Below, piece after piece: positions 34,293 through 42,800 of a DNA stretch of 64,000 nt. The stretch's first letter is position 1. Each line of letters starts with the position of its first letter. The notes beneath the pieces were generated by a model, which made no database searches, was not told the DNA's origin, and saw only the letters and a program-made list of their open reading frames with translations. The DNA lies in the NCBI RefSeq assembly GCF_014639655.1, contig NZ_BMGB01000001.1, forward strand, positions 2,515,082 to 2,579,081. Reading direction: 5' to 3'. A program made the position numbers and the translations under genes. Source of the stretch: Conyzicola nivalis. GTDB lineage: Bacteria; Actinomycetota; Actinomycetes; Actinomycetales; Microbacteriaceae.

Positions 34293-35543
34293 CTACTGCG
34301 CTACGCGGGCGGCGATGTCGGTGCGGTAGTGGCTGCCCTCGAGGCGGATGTGCCCGAGCGCCTGGTACGCCCGGTCGCGCGCGATCGCGAAGGTCGCGCC
34401 GGTGGCCACGACGCTGAGCACGCGTCCGCCGGTCGCGATGAACTTGCCGTCGAGCTTCGCGGTCGCGGCGTGCGTGATGTGCACGCCGTCGATTGCGGAT
34501 GCCGCGTCGAGGCCGGTGATTTCCCGGCCGGTGACAGGCGAGTCGGGGTAGCCCTCGCTGGCGAGCACCACGGTCACGGCCACGTCGCCCGAGAATTTGG
34601 GGTAGGGGAGGCGGCCGAGACCGCCGGTCGCCGCCGCGTAGAGCAAACCGCTCAAGGGGGTTACCAGACGGGGCAGCACGGCTTGGGTCTCAGGGTCGCC
34701 GAAGCGGGCGTTGAATTCGATGACCCGCGTGCCCTGCTTGGTGAGGATGAGGCCGCAGTAGAGCAGCCCGACGAACGGCGTGTTCTCGGCGGCGAGCTGG
34801 CGGATCGTGGGCAGCGCGACCGAGGTGATGACGTCGTCGACGAACTCCTCGCTCAGCCAGGGCAGGGGCGAGTAGGCGCCCATGCCGCCGGTGTTCGGAC
34901 CCTCGTCGTGATCGTAGGCGCGCTTGTAGTCCTGCGCGGGTTCGAGCGGCACGACGCTCTCGCCGTCGCTGAGCAGGAACAGCGACACCTCTTGCCCGGC
35001 GAGGAACTCCTCCACCAGCACGTCGCCGTGCTGCAGCCAGTAGTCGGCGTGGGCGACCGCGGCGTTGCGGTCGGGGGTGACGAGCACGCCCTTGCCCGCG
35101 GCCAGTCCGTCGGCCTTGATCACGTAGGGGGCGCCGTATTCGTCGATCGCGGCGACCGCCTGCTCGTGGCTCGTGGCGCGTACGGCCCGCCCGGTGGGAA
35201 CGCCCGCGGCGTCCATGATGCGCTTCGCGAAGGTCTTGCTTCCCTCGAGGGCGGCGGCGGCCTTGTTCGGGCCGAAGACCGGGATGCCGGCCGCGCGCAG
35301 CTTGTCGGCCACGCCGGAGACGAGCGGCGCCTCGGGCCCGATGACCACGAGTTCGATGCCGTTGTCGGCGGCGTAGTCGCGCACGATCGAGCCGTTCGTC
35401 GGGTCGAGGGCGACCACCTCGACGACGGCGGCGATGCCCGCGTTGCCGGGAGCGGCGGTGATCTCATGCCCCGCGTTCTCACTCAACAGGGACGTGATGA
35501 TGGCGTGCTCACGCGCGCCGGAGCCGAGAACTAGGATTCGCAC
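34293..35543 (-). CDS. purD: Phosphoribosylamine-glycine ligase
   Basis: GAR synthetase, 416 residues from the GTG at 35543 ([14 protein letters not shown]). ATP-grasp enzyme: N-domain [54 protein letters not shown] and the metal region [19 protein letters not shown]. Standard length. Divergent from the sterol-carrier-like gene. Confidence 0.97.
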   Translation of the reverse strand: MRILVLGSGAREHAIITSLLSENAGHEITAAPGNAGIAAVVEVVALDPTNGSIVRDYAADNGIELVVIGPEAPLVSGVADKLRAAGIPVFGPNKAAAALEGSKTFAKRIMDAAGVPTGRAVRATSHEQAVAAIDEYGAPYVIKADGLAAGKGVLVTPDRNAAVAHADYWLQHGDVLVEEFLAGQEVSLFLLSDGESVVPLEPAQDYKRAYDHDEGPNTGGMGAYSPLPWLSEEFVDDVITSVALPTIRQLAAENTPFVGLLYCGLILTKQGTRVIEFNARFGDPETQAVLPRLVTPLSGLLYAAATGGLGRLPYPKFSGDVAVTVVLASEGYPDSPVTGREITGLDAASAIDGVHITHAATAKLDGKFIATGGRVLSVVATGATFAIARDRAYQALGHIRLEGSHYRTDIAARVAQ

Positions 35544-35583
35544 CCGCTCAGCGTACCGGGCTGGCCCGGGTAGCGTTGAGTAC

Positions 35584-35958
35584 ATGGCCAGGGCTCGCAT
35601 CGACAGCGGAATCGGCGCCGCGGCGGTTCGCACAGCCGTCGCCGGCACGGATGTTTCACGTGACACACTGGCGACCGCCGTGCGCTATCTGCTGCAGGAG
35701 CTCTCGGAACAGGCCGAGGGCAACACGGTCGAGGTGCGGGTTCCGCCGTTCGGGGCGGTGCAGTGCATCGAGGGACCGCGGCACACACGCGGAACGCCGC
35801 CGAATGTTGTCGAGACGGATGCTGCTACGTGGCTGGCACTGGCGACGGGGTCACTCGGCTGGGCCGACGCGCTCGCCGCGGGCAAGGTGCACGCCTCGGG
35901 GCAGCGCGCCGACCTCAGCGACTACCTCCCGGTTACGGCTGCGACAATAGGCACATGA
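35584..35958 (+). CDS. Sterol-carrier-family (SCP-like) small protein
   Basis: 124 residues from the ATG at 35584. [29 protein letters not shown] and [39 protein letters not shown] match the small bacterial SCP-like family whose gene is often close to purF in actinobacteria; here purF is about 1 kb away. The fold suggests binding of a hydrophobic ligand, function not established. Overlaps the next gene start by four bases (35955-35958). Confidence 0.85.
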   Translation: MARARIDSGIGAAAVRTAVAGTDVSRDTLATAVRYLLQELSEQAEGNTVEVRVPPFGAVQCIEGPRHTRGTPPNVVETDAATWLALATGSLGWADALAAGKVHASGQRADLSDYLPVTAATIGT

Positions 35959-36446
35959 GCACTGCCCCCAGCGACGACAACGACGCCGCGAACGAGACCG
36001 AGGTGCGCATCCGCCGCGCCCCCAAGTACCCCGCGTTCATGATCGTCGGCGGCGGAATCGGCGCCATCATCACCTTCATCCTCACGGCGAGCTTCCCGGT
36101 CGACCCCCAGGTCGGGTTCGGCGCCCTGTTCGGATACTTCGCGCTGTACGGCGTCACCGGGGGCGTTCTCGTCGGAGCGCTGCTCGCGCTGCTGTTCGAC
36201 CGCGTGCTGCTGCGTCGCTCGCGGCCCGCGACGGTCGTCACCGAGTTCACCGACCCCGATCTCGCCGAGGCCGAGCGCCTGGAAGACGAGCGCTACGCCG
36301 CCGAGGACGCCGCCGAGGATGCCGCGGCTGCTGCTGCTGCTGCCACGCCGCCCGCAGGCCAGCCCGCTGAGCCCCGCGCCGCTGCCGCCACCTCCCCTGA
36401 GCCCGTCGAGGGGTCGCAGCCCCCGAAGCCCGACCCCGCCGACTAA
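35955..36446 (+). CDS. Two-helix membrane protein with disordered tail
   Basis: 163 residues. Two membrane helices (AFMIVGGGIGAIITFILTASF and ALFGYFALYGVTGGVLVGALLALLF) are followed by an acidic Ala/Glu/Pro tail from about residue 95. The tail contains SPEPVEGS, encoded by an in-frame family A repeat half at 36393-36416. Start overlaps the SCP-like gene by four bases. Function unknown. Confidence 0.75.
   Translation: MSTAPSDDNDAANETEVRIRRAPKYPAFMIVGGGIGAIITFILTASFPVDPQVGFGALFGYFALYGVTGGVLVGALLALLFDRVLLRRSRPATVVTEFTDPDLAEAERLEDERYAAEDAAEDAAAAAAAATPPAGQPAEPRAAAATSPEPVEGSQPPKPDPAD
36393..36416. repeat. Family A repeat half inside a coding region (SPEPVEGS)
   Basis: cccctgagcccgtcgagggg is a short hairpin-like unit matching the arm consensus ctgagcttgtcgaaggg. 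It is in frame in the disordered tail of the two-helix membrane protein. Confidence 0.6.
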
Positions 36447-36493
36447 CGGTCGACGGCTCAGCGCGAGGCGCATCCGCCCGCCCTCTGCGCACG

Positions 36494-36803
36494 TTTGGTC
36501 GTTAGTTGCTGCATTTAGGCCGCCCGAACCGCATTACGCGACCAAAACCTTCGGATGATCCCGCGCACGCGCGCTCGACCTGTCGCAAACGGGGCAACCG
36601 CGGCGCGGGTCACCCCGTTTCGTGACACCTCGACCGCCGAGCCGGTCGGCCCATCTTTTGGTCGCTAGTTGCGGTGTCCCAGCCGCCCGAACCGCATTAC
36701 GCGACCAAAACCTGCGGATGATCCCGCGCACGCGCGCTCGACCTGTCGCAAACGGGGCAACCGCGGCGCGGGTCACCCCGTTTCGTGACAACTCGACCGC
36801 CGA
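36494..36803. repeat. Tandem duplication, two 147-bp units with 163-bp period, each with a family B palindrome
   Basis: Unit 1 is 36494-36640 and unit 2 36657-36803. They share long identical blocks (gatcccgcgcacgcgcgctc, acctgtcgcaaacggggcaa, cgcgggtcaccccgtttcgt) and differ mainly in the loop of the first hairpin. Each starts with a family B palindrome (36494-36547; 36656-36710) and then carries a second inverted repeat aaacgggg...ccccgttt. This fills most of the 538-bp gap between the two-helix membrane protein gene and purF (36447-36984); I see no credible gene in the gap. Confidence 0.9.
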
Positions 36804-36861
36804 CGAGCACGCGCGCCCGGCACGAGCGTGCCGGCGCGAGGCGCATCCGCCCCACCGCCCC

Positions 36862-36946
36862 GTGCCACATGCAGGAGATTTCGTACCCGAGGCCCCGCGA
36901 TCCGCGTAAACCTGTGACTCGACGCTGCATCTCCTGCATTTGGCAC
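36862..36946. repeat. Family C palindrome, copy 2 (85 bp)
   Basis: Outer arms gtgccacatgcaggagattt and atctcctgcatttggcac pair with few mismatches. The centre shares cccgagg, gatccg and tgtgactcga with copy 1 at 34175. Lies 38 bp from the 3' end of purF and may act as its terminator. Confidence 0.85.
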
Positions 36947-36984
36947 AGGGGGAGCAACAGAGGGCGGGCGAGGAGCGGCCCGTC

Positions 36985-38442
36985 CTAGCTCAGCTGGTTC
37001 GCCTCGACCCAGGCGAGGTACTCCGGCGTGACCGTACCCGTGACGTAGTCGCCCGTGAAGCAACTCATCTCGAGGGCGGTGACGTCCGAGCCCTCGAGAA
37101 TGGCGGCCTGCATGTCGGCGACCTCCTGGTAGATCAGGTAGTCGGCGCCCAGCTCGGTCGCGATCTCGGGGATCTTGCGGTTGTGTGCGACGAGCTCCTG
37201 GCGCGACGGCATGTTGATGCCGTACACGTGCGGGAAGCGCACGGGCGGCGCGGCCGAGGTGAACGTGACCTTGTTGGCGCCGGCGTCGCGGGCCATCTGC
37301 ACGATCTCCTTCGACGTGGTGCCGCGCACGATCGAGTCGTCGACGATGAGGATGTTCTTGCCCCGGAACTCGCTGCCCATCGCGTTCAGCTTCTGCTTCA
37401 CGCTCTTCTTGCGCTCTTCCTGGCCGGGCATGATGAACGTGCGGCCCACGTAGCGGTTCTTGTAGAACCCCTCGCGGTATTCGATGCCGAGCTTCTGCGC
37501 GACCTGCATAGCGGCGGGGCGCGATGAGTCGGGGATGGGCATAACGACGTCGATGTCGCCCATCGGGGTGTACTGCGCGATCGTGTCGGCGAGGCGGTCG
37601 CCCAGGCGCAGGCGCGCGTCGTAGACCGAGATGCCGTTCATGATCGAGTCGGGGCGCGCGAGGTAGACGTACTCGAACGAGCACGGGATCAGCCGCGGGT
37701 TCGCCGCGCACTGCTTCGACACCATCTCGCCGCCGCGGGTGATGAACACCGCTTCGCCGGGCGCGACGTCGCGTACGACCTCGTAGCCGCCGCTTTCGAG
37801 AACGAGAGATTCGGATGCCACGATCCATTCGTCCCCGACGAGACCCGCTGACCGCTTACCCAGGATCAGCGGGCGAATGCCGAACGGGTCGCGGAAGGCG
37901 AGCAGTCCGTGTCCGGCGATGAGGGCGATGGCGGCGTAGGAGCCTTCGACGCGTTCGTGCACGCGGGAGACGGCGTTGAACACCTGGTCGGCGTCGAGGT
38001 CGGCGCCCGACACCTCGGCCTGCAGCTCGTGCGCGAGCACATTCACCAGCAGCTCGGTGTCGGATGTGGTGTTGAGGTGACGGCGGTCGACGTCGAACAG
38101 TTCGCGGGTGAGCTCACGGGTGTTGGTGAGGTTGCCGTTGTGGATGAGCGTGATGCCGTAGGGCGCGTTCACGTAGAACGGCTGGGCCTCCTGCTCGTTG
38201 GCGGCGTTGCCTTTCGTGGCGTACCGCACGTGGCCGATTCCCATGTTGCCGAGCAGGCCGCGCATGTCGCGGGTGCGGTAGGCCTCGCGCACCTGCCCCT
38301 TGGCCTTGGTGCTGTAGAAGGTACTGCCGTCGGCCGTCGAGATGCCCGTCGAGTCCTGGCCGCGGTGCTGCAAGAGCAGCAGAGCGTCGTAGACCTGTTG
38401 GTTAGCCGGCTGGGAGGAAACGATGCCAACAATGCCGCACAT
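36985..38442 (-). CDS. purF: Amidophosphoribosyltransferase
   Basis: First step of purine synthesis (PRPP + Gln to phosphoribosylamine), 485 residues. The catalytic Cys directly follows Met (MCGIVGIVS), so no long propeptide. HRGQDSTGI and GNAANEQEAQPFYVN mark the glutaminase domain; ILIVDDSIVRGTTSKEIV is the PRPP loop. Four Cys-containing stretches (KQCAANPR, PCSFEYVY, LEMSCFTGDY, MCG) are compatible with an Fe-S type enzyme. Divergent from purM, with 72 bp between starts that hold AT-rich ggatatatacag, probably shared promoter DNA. Confidence 0.97.
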   Translation of the reverse strand: MCGIVGIVSSQPANQQVYDALLLLQHRGQDSTGISTADGSTFYSTKAKGQVREAYRTRDMRGLLGNMGIGHVRYATKGNAANEQEAQPFYVNAPYGITLIHNGNLTNTRELTRELFDVDRRHLNTTSDTELLVNVLAHELQAEVSGADLDADQVFNAVSRVHERVEGSYAAIALIAGHGLLAFRDPFGIRPLILGKRSAGLVGDEWIVASESLVLESGGYEVVRDVAPGEAVFITRGGEMVSKQCAANPRLIPCSFEYVYLARPDSIMNGISVYDARLRLGDRLADTIAQYTPMGDIDVVMPIPDSSRPAAMQVAQKLGIEYREGFYKNRYVGRTFIMPGQEERKKSVKQKLNAMGSEFRGKNILIVDDSIVRGTTSKEIVQMARDAGANKVTFTSAAPPVRFPHVYGINMPSRQELVAHNRKIPEIATELGADYLIYQEVADMQAAILEGSDVTALEMSCFTGDYVTGTVTPEYLAWVEANQLS

Positions 38443-38514
38443 GCGGAATGAGCTCCAGACCGTAGAGTTGGGGGGATATATACAGTCTTTCACGTTGCGG
38501 ATGGGATCTCTGGC

Positions 38515-39606
38515 ATGAGTAACAAGTACGCGGAGGCCGGAGTCGACACGGCGGCCGGTGACCTGGCCGTCGAGCTCATGAAGTCCGCGGTCTCCGCGAC
38601 GCACGGCCCGTCTGTGGTCGGGGGTTTTGGCGGATTCGCCGGCCTCTTCGACGTCTCGTTTCTCAAGCAGTACGACCGCCCGCTGCTCGCCACATCGACC
38701 GACGGCGTCGGAACGAAAGTCGCCATCGCGCAGGCTCTCGACAAGCACGACACCATCGGACAGGACCTCGTGGGCATGGTCGTCGACGACATCGTCGTGG
38801 TCGGCGCCCGCCCGTTGTTCATGACCGACTACATCGCCTGCGGCCGGGTCGTGCCCGCGCGCATCGCCGACATCGTCAAGGGCATTGCGCTCGCCTGCTC
38901 CGAGACGGGCACCGCGCTGGTCGGCGGCGAGACCGCCGAGCACCCCGGACTTCTGGGGCCGGATGACTACGATGTGGCGGGTGCGGCCGTCGGTGTGGTC
39001 GAGGCGTCGAAGGCCCTCGGCCCGGAGTTGGTGGTCGACGGCGACGTGGTCGTCGCGATCGCGTCATCCGGCCTGCACAGCAACGGGTTCTCTCTCGTGC
39101 GCCACATCCTGAGCGGCGCGGGCGTCGGCTACACCGACAACTCGGCCGACCTCGGCTCTTGGGGCGAGGCCCTGCTCGTGCCGACCCGGCTCTACACGAC
39201 GCCGCTGCTCGGCGTGATCGACGAGCTGCCCGGCGCGATCCACTCGCTGAGCCACGTCACCGGCGGGGGCATCGCCGCCAACCTCGCCCGCGTGCTGCCG
39301 ATCGGCTCGTGGGTCGACCTCGAGCGCGCGACCTGGTCGCCCGATCCCGTCTTCCGCGTGCTCGCCGACCTCGGGTCGATGACGCTCGAGGAGACCGAGG
39401 GCACGTGGAACCTCGGCATCGGCATGTTCGCCGTGGTCGCCGCGGATCAGGCCGCCGCGGTCATTGCGTCGATCGAGGCGGCGGGCATCCCCGCGTGGGA
39501 GGCCGGCCGGGTCGGCTTCGGCGAGCGTTCACTCGCCGGCTTCGAGCAGGGGGCGAAGGGTGTTAACGGCGGCGCGGTGCGCCTGAGCGGTTCGTACCGA
39601 AACTGA
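38515..39606 (+). CDS. purM: Phosphoribosylformylglycinamidine cyclo-ligase
   Basis: AIR synthetase, 363 residues, follows PurLQS in the pathway. KYAEAGVDTAAGDLAVELMK, LLATSTDGVGTKVAIAQ, DLVGMVVDDIVVVGARPLFMTDYIACG, ALVGGETAEHPGL and SHVTGGGIAANLARVLP are family signatures. Transcribed divergently from purF. A strong hairpin follows its stop. Confidence 0.98.
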   Translation: MSNKYAEAGVDTAAGDLAVELMKSAVSATHGPSVVGGFGGFAGLFDVSFLKQYDRPLLATSTDGVGTKVAIAQALDKHDTIGQDLVGMVVDDIVVVGARPLFMTDYIACGRVVPARIADIVKGIALACSETGTALVGGETAEHPGLLGPDDYDVAGAAVGVVEASKALGPELVVDGDVVVAIASSGLHSNGFSLVRHILSGAGVGYTDNSADLGSWGEALLVPTRLYTTPLLGVIDELPGAIHSLSHVTGGGIAANLARVLPIGSWVDLERATWSPDPVFRVLADLGSMTLEETEGTWNLGIGMFAVVAADQAAAVIASIEAAGIPAWEAGRVGFGERSLAGFEQGAKGVNGGAVRLSGSYRN

Positions 39607-39608
39607 AA

Positions 39609-39675
39609 CGGTCGCTGAGCTTGTCGAAGCGAATGCCCGATAAGTATCGGGACGCTTAGACAAGCTCAGCGACCG
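39609..39675. terminator. Family A palindromic repeat as bidirectional terminator
   Basis: 23-bp arms at 39609-39631 and 39653-39675 (core gtcgctgagcttgtcgaagc / gcttagacaagctcagcgac) pair with one mismatch. The loop contains a second hairpin cccgata-agt-atcggg. It lies 3 bp after the purM stop and 7 bp before the DUF3073 stop, between convergent genes. Confidence 0.9.
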
Positions 39676-39681
39676 TTGCGG

Positions 39682-39945
39682 TTACGCGCTGCGCGCAGCG
39701 TCGTCGTCTTCGGCCTGGTAGCTGCCGGGAACGTATTCGTCGTCGTCGTCTTCCTGGTCGTCCTCGGCAACCGCGACGCCCGAGCCGGCAACGTATTCGG
39801 GCCAGGCTGCGAGGTCCTCGTCGAGTCGGGGGTCTCCGGAAGTGCCGAGCTCCTTTTGAAGAGCTCCGTAGTTGGTGTCAGGACTGAAGTACTTCAGGTC
39901 ACGTGCGACCTTGGTGTGCTTCGCCTTTTGACGGCCTCGCCCCAT
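39682..39945 (-). CDS. DUF3073 protein
   Basis: 87 residues from the ATG at 39945. MGRGRQKAKHTKVARDLKYFSPDTNY is the invariant DUF3073 N-terminus, basic; the rest is acidic (EDDQEDDDDEY). The family is actinobacterial, usually next to purM/purF, function unknown. The upstream in-frame ATG at 39960 adds only five residues. Confidence 0.95.
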   Translation of the reverse strand: MGRGRQKAKHTKVARDLKYFSPDTNYGALQKELGTSGDPRLDEDLAAWPEYVAGSGVAVAEDDQEDDDDEYVPGSYQAEDDDAARSA

Positions 39946-40066
39946 GCGTGACCCCCTCATGAATCAGTCCGAAGGGAACCGTGTAGGTTCCGGGAATTTG
40001 CGAACAGCGATTGAACGAAAAGTAGTTGGCAGTTTAGCACGCAGGGTCAGCGGGTAACGTTGTCGG

Positions 40067-42214
40067 GTGACCTCTGACAGCACCGACACATCCGTCGTCG
40101 TTATCGGTGGTGGCCAGGCGGGACTCTCCGTCTCCTACTACCTGAAGCGACTTGGTCTCGACCCCGGAAACGAGTTCGTGGTGCTCGACCGCGGCCCGGG
40201 CTCGGGCGGCGCCTGGCAATTCCGCTGGGACGCGCTGCGCATCGGTTCCGCTCACCGCATCAACGACCTTCCCGGTCTCGACGCACTCGGGCTCAGCTTC
40301 GAGACCGCCGACCGCACGCAACCGGCCAAAGACGTCGTCGCCGACTACTACGAGCGGTACGAGCGCTTCTACGATTTCCAGGTCGTGCGCCCCGCCGCCG
40401 TCACCCAGGTCGTGAACGCGGGCGACCGCATGCTGGTCACCTTCTCCGACGGCGAGGGCGAACAGACCGTGTCGACCGACGTCGTCATCAACGCCACCGG
40501 CACCTGGGGTTCCCCCTTCATCCCGTGGTACCCGGGTCGCGATAGCTTCGCGGGACGTCACGTCCACACCGCCGAATATGCGGATGCCGCGGACTTCGCC
40601 GGTAAAAACGTCGTGGTTGTGGGCGGCGGAACGTCTGCGATCGGATTCCTGCTCGAGCTCGAGTCGGTCGCCGCCGAGACGACGTGGGTCAGCCGCCGCC
40701 CGATCGAGTTCCTCGAAGATGGCGAGCTCAACCTCGAGGCGCGTGCCTCCGCGGTCGCGATGCAGGACGAGGCCGCCCGTGCCGGCAAGGCGCTGCCCAG
40801 CATCGTGAGCGGCACCGGCGTGCCGCGCACGAGACGCATCCAGGCGGGCATCGACCGCGGGGTGCTCACCGCGCGTCCCATGTTCTCGTCGATCGAGCCC
40901 GACGGGGTGCGCTGGTCGAACGGCGCGTTCCAAGAGGCGGACGTGATCATCTGGTCCACCGGCTTCCGGCCCGAGCTGCGCCACCTCGCACCGCTCAAGC
41001 TGCGCGAGAAGGAGGGCGGCATCATGGTCGCCAACGGGACGTCGTGGAAGGAGCCGCGCATCTTCTTCGCCGGCTACGGACCGCAGGCGTCGACCATCGG
41101 CGCCAACCGCGCCGGACGCACCGTCGCACGCCAGGCGATCGCCACCCTCTCCCGGCTCAAGCGCCAGGAGCGCGAGGCGGAGGACGCCCGACTCGCCGCC
41201 GAGGCCGAGCGCACCGGCGAGCCTGCACCCTTCGTGTTTGTGTCGAGCGCCGCGGCGGCCTCGACGGTTGAGCCCACGTCGCCGGTCGAACCCGCCTCGT
41301 TGGTTGAGCCTGTCGAAACCCCCGCGGTCGAAGCCCCCTCCGCCGACACCCCCTCCGCCGACACCCAACCCCGCCACGCCACGGAGTCCGACGACGATGA
41401 CATGAGCTGGCTGCTTCCCAGCAGCGAGCCGGTCGTGCCGATCGAGTCAGCACCCATCGAACCCGCGCCCATCGACTCCGCCGCCGACGAGTCGCCCGCG
41501 CCCGCGTTCACGGGCTTCCCGAATCCTGCCGCGGCAGCGGCGCTCGCCGAACCCGTCCAAGTCGAGTTCGAGCCGGAGCCCGGCACCGAGGCTCACGAGC
41601 AGACCGACCTCCAGGCGTTCGCCGAGGCCGAACCGGAGCTCGTCCCGATGCCCGCGCCCGACGCGCAGCCCGACGTCGAGCCGGAGCCGGCCGCCGAGTC
41701 CCAGCCCGCCCGCCAGCACACGACCTTCGCTCAAGCGGCGGTGGCCCTCGCCTCCGCCGGTGTGGCCCCCGCGGTGGATTCCGCCGCGGAGCCGGAGCCG
41801 GAGATGTCGCCCGAGCCCGAGCCCGAGCCCGAGCCCGAAGCGCAGCCCGAGCCCGAGCCCGAACTCGCAGCCGACCCGGAACTCACGATCGAACCCGAGC
41901 CGGCGAGCGAGCCCGAGCCCGAGCTGGCCGCAGATCCCGACCTGGCGGAGGAGCAAGACCCCGCACAGCCCGCCGACCAGTCTCCCGAGCCGACCCCGTT
42001 CTTCGAGTTCGTGCCGCAGTCGGCGAGCGACGTGTTTCCGTCGCCGGTATCGGCGTCCACGTCCGACGAGCCGCGCGACTACGTGTTCCGCTTCGAGGTC
42101 GAGGAGCAGGACAACGTCGTCGACGACTCGACGAAGCCGCGCGAGCACGTGCGTCCGATCGCGCGCGAGCTCCCGGACTTCGACGAGCTGCTGAACCCCC
42201 GCAGCGACGACTAA
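40067..42214 (+). CDS. Flavin-dependent monooxygenase/oxidoreductase with about 330-residue acidic tail
   Basis: 715 residues, GTG start. Residues 1-370 are a class B flavoprotein-monooxygenase-like core: FAD Rossmann VVVIGGGQAGLSVSYYL, GSGGAWQFRWDALRIGSAHRI, second dinucleotide fold VVVVGGGTSAIGFLLELE, and WSTGFRPELRHLAPL. Residues about 385-715 are low-complexity, rich in Glu/Pro/Ala (repeated EPEPE), with a conserved-looking end FDELLNPRSDD. Part of the tail comes from family A repeat DNA (LVEPVETP). The core alone is normal length for the family. Substrate unknown. Confidence 0.88.
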   Translation: MTSDSTDTSVVVIGGGQAGLSVSYYLKRLGLDPGNEFVVLDRGPGSGGAWQFRWDALRIGSAHRINDLPGLDALGLSFETADRTQPAKDVVADYYERYERFYDFQVVRPAAVTQVVNAGDRMLVTFSDGEGEQTVSTDVVINATGTWGSPFIPWYPGRDSFAGRHVHTAEYADAADFAGKNVVVVGGGTSAIGFLLELESVAAETTWVSRRPIEFLEDGELNLEARASAVAMQDEAARAGKALPSIVSGTGVPRTRRIQAGIDRGVLTARPMFSSIEPDGVRWSNGAFQEADVIIWSTGFRPELRHLAPLKLREKEGGIMVANGTSWKEPRIFFAGYGPQASTIGANRAGRTVARQAIATLSRLKRQEREAEDARLAAEAERTGEPAPFVFVSSAAAASTVEPTSPVEPASLVEPVETPAVEAPSADTPSADTQPRHATESDDDDMSWLLPSSEPVVPIESAPIEPAPIDSAADESPAPAFTGFPNPAAAAALAEPVQVEFEPEPGTEAHEQTDLQAFAEAEPELVPMPAPDAQPDVEPEPAAESQPARQHTTFAQAAVALASAGVAPAVDSAAEPEPEMSPEPEPEPEPEAQPEPEPELAADPELTIEPEPASEPEPELAADPDLAEEQDPAQPADQSPEPTPFFEFVPQSASDVFPSPVSASTSDEPRDYVFRFEVEEQDNVVDDSTKPREHVRPIARELPDFDELLNPRSDD
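41299..41322. repeat. Family A repeat half inside a coding region (LVEPVETP)
   Basis: ttggttgagcctgtcgaaac matches the repeat arm consensus ctgagcttgtcgaa with flanking ggtt. It is in frame in the acidic tail of the flavin monooxygenase; a more diverged neighbour at 41265-41292 gives VEPTSPVEP. Confidence 0.6.
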
Positions 42215-42308
42215 CGCGCTTCACCGGCGGCATAGTGCTCTTCCGTCGACCGGGAGCAGCAATACGCCGCCGATGAGTTGACCCGCCGCCCTCGCCCGCC
42301 ACCGTCCC

Positions 42309-42404
42309 TCTCGCAACTCAGGCAGATTTCGCCGGCTGGCCGCCCCGCCCGCGGTTTCGTGGGGCGGGCGCCGCAGCATCCGGCATTCTGCCTGAGTTGC
42401 GAGA
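42309..42404. repeat. 96-bp palindromic element (family D)
   Basis: Perfect 18-bp arms tctcgcaactcaggcaga (42309-42326) and tctgcctgagttgcgaga (42387-42404). An inner hairpin gccccgcccgc...ggggcgggcg fills the centre. It occupies the gap (42215-42434) between the convergent flavin monooxygenase and crcB genes. The arm continues into atttcg as in family C, suggesting a related origin. Confidence 0.85.
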
Positions 42405-42434
42405 ACGACGAATGACGAACGACGTACTTCGGCG

Positions 42435-42800
42435 TCAGCGCAGCAGCAGGTAGGCCAGGGCCGCGGCGCCGACGCCGAGCACCAGGTTGGCGGCGACGCT
42501 CAGCACGGCGACGCGCGTGAAGCCGGTGCGCGCGAGCTCGACCGTCTCGACGCTGAAGGTGCTGAAGGTGGTGAGCCCGCCGCAGAGGCCGGTGAGCAGG
42601 ATGAGACGCAGGTCGGCGCTCACCTCGGCGCGTTCGGCGAGGGCGAGCACGGCGCCCCCGATGAGGGAGCCGGCCACGTTGACCGCGAGCACCGCCCACG
42701 GGAATCCGGGCGTGCGTGCGAACGCCAGCGAGACGAGGTAGCGCACGACGGCCGCTACGGCGCCGGCGGCGATCACGGTGAGGGCGAGAAGCGGGGTCAT
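42435..42800 (-). CDS. crcB: CrcB/Fluc fluoride channel
   Basis: 121 residues, four membrane helices. VRYLVSLAF, WAVLAVNVAGSLIGGAVLAL and LLTGLCGGLTTFSTFSVETVEL are the Fluc signatures (Asn of VN-x-x-G, GGxTTFST track). ATG at 42800 overlaps the stop of the neighbouring crcB by four bases. Fluc works as a dual-topology dimer; paired genes usually make a heterodimer. Confidence 0.95.
   Translation of the reverse strand: MTPLLALTVIAAGAVAAVVRYLVSLAFARTPGFPWAVLAVNVAGSLIGGAVLALAERAEVSADLRLILLTGLCGGLTTFSTFSVETVELARTGFTRVAVLSVAANLVLGVGAAALAYLLLR

Noticed and set aside
36447-36984. Small genes in the repeat-filled gap before purF
   Set aside because: The short frames are Arg-rich, duplicated with the DNA repeat and have no ribosome sites.
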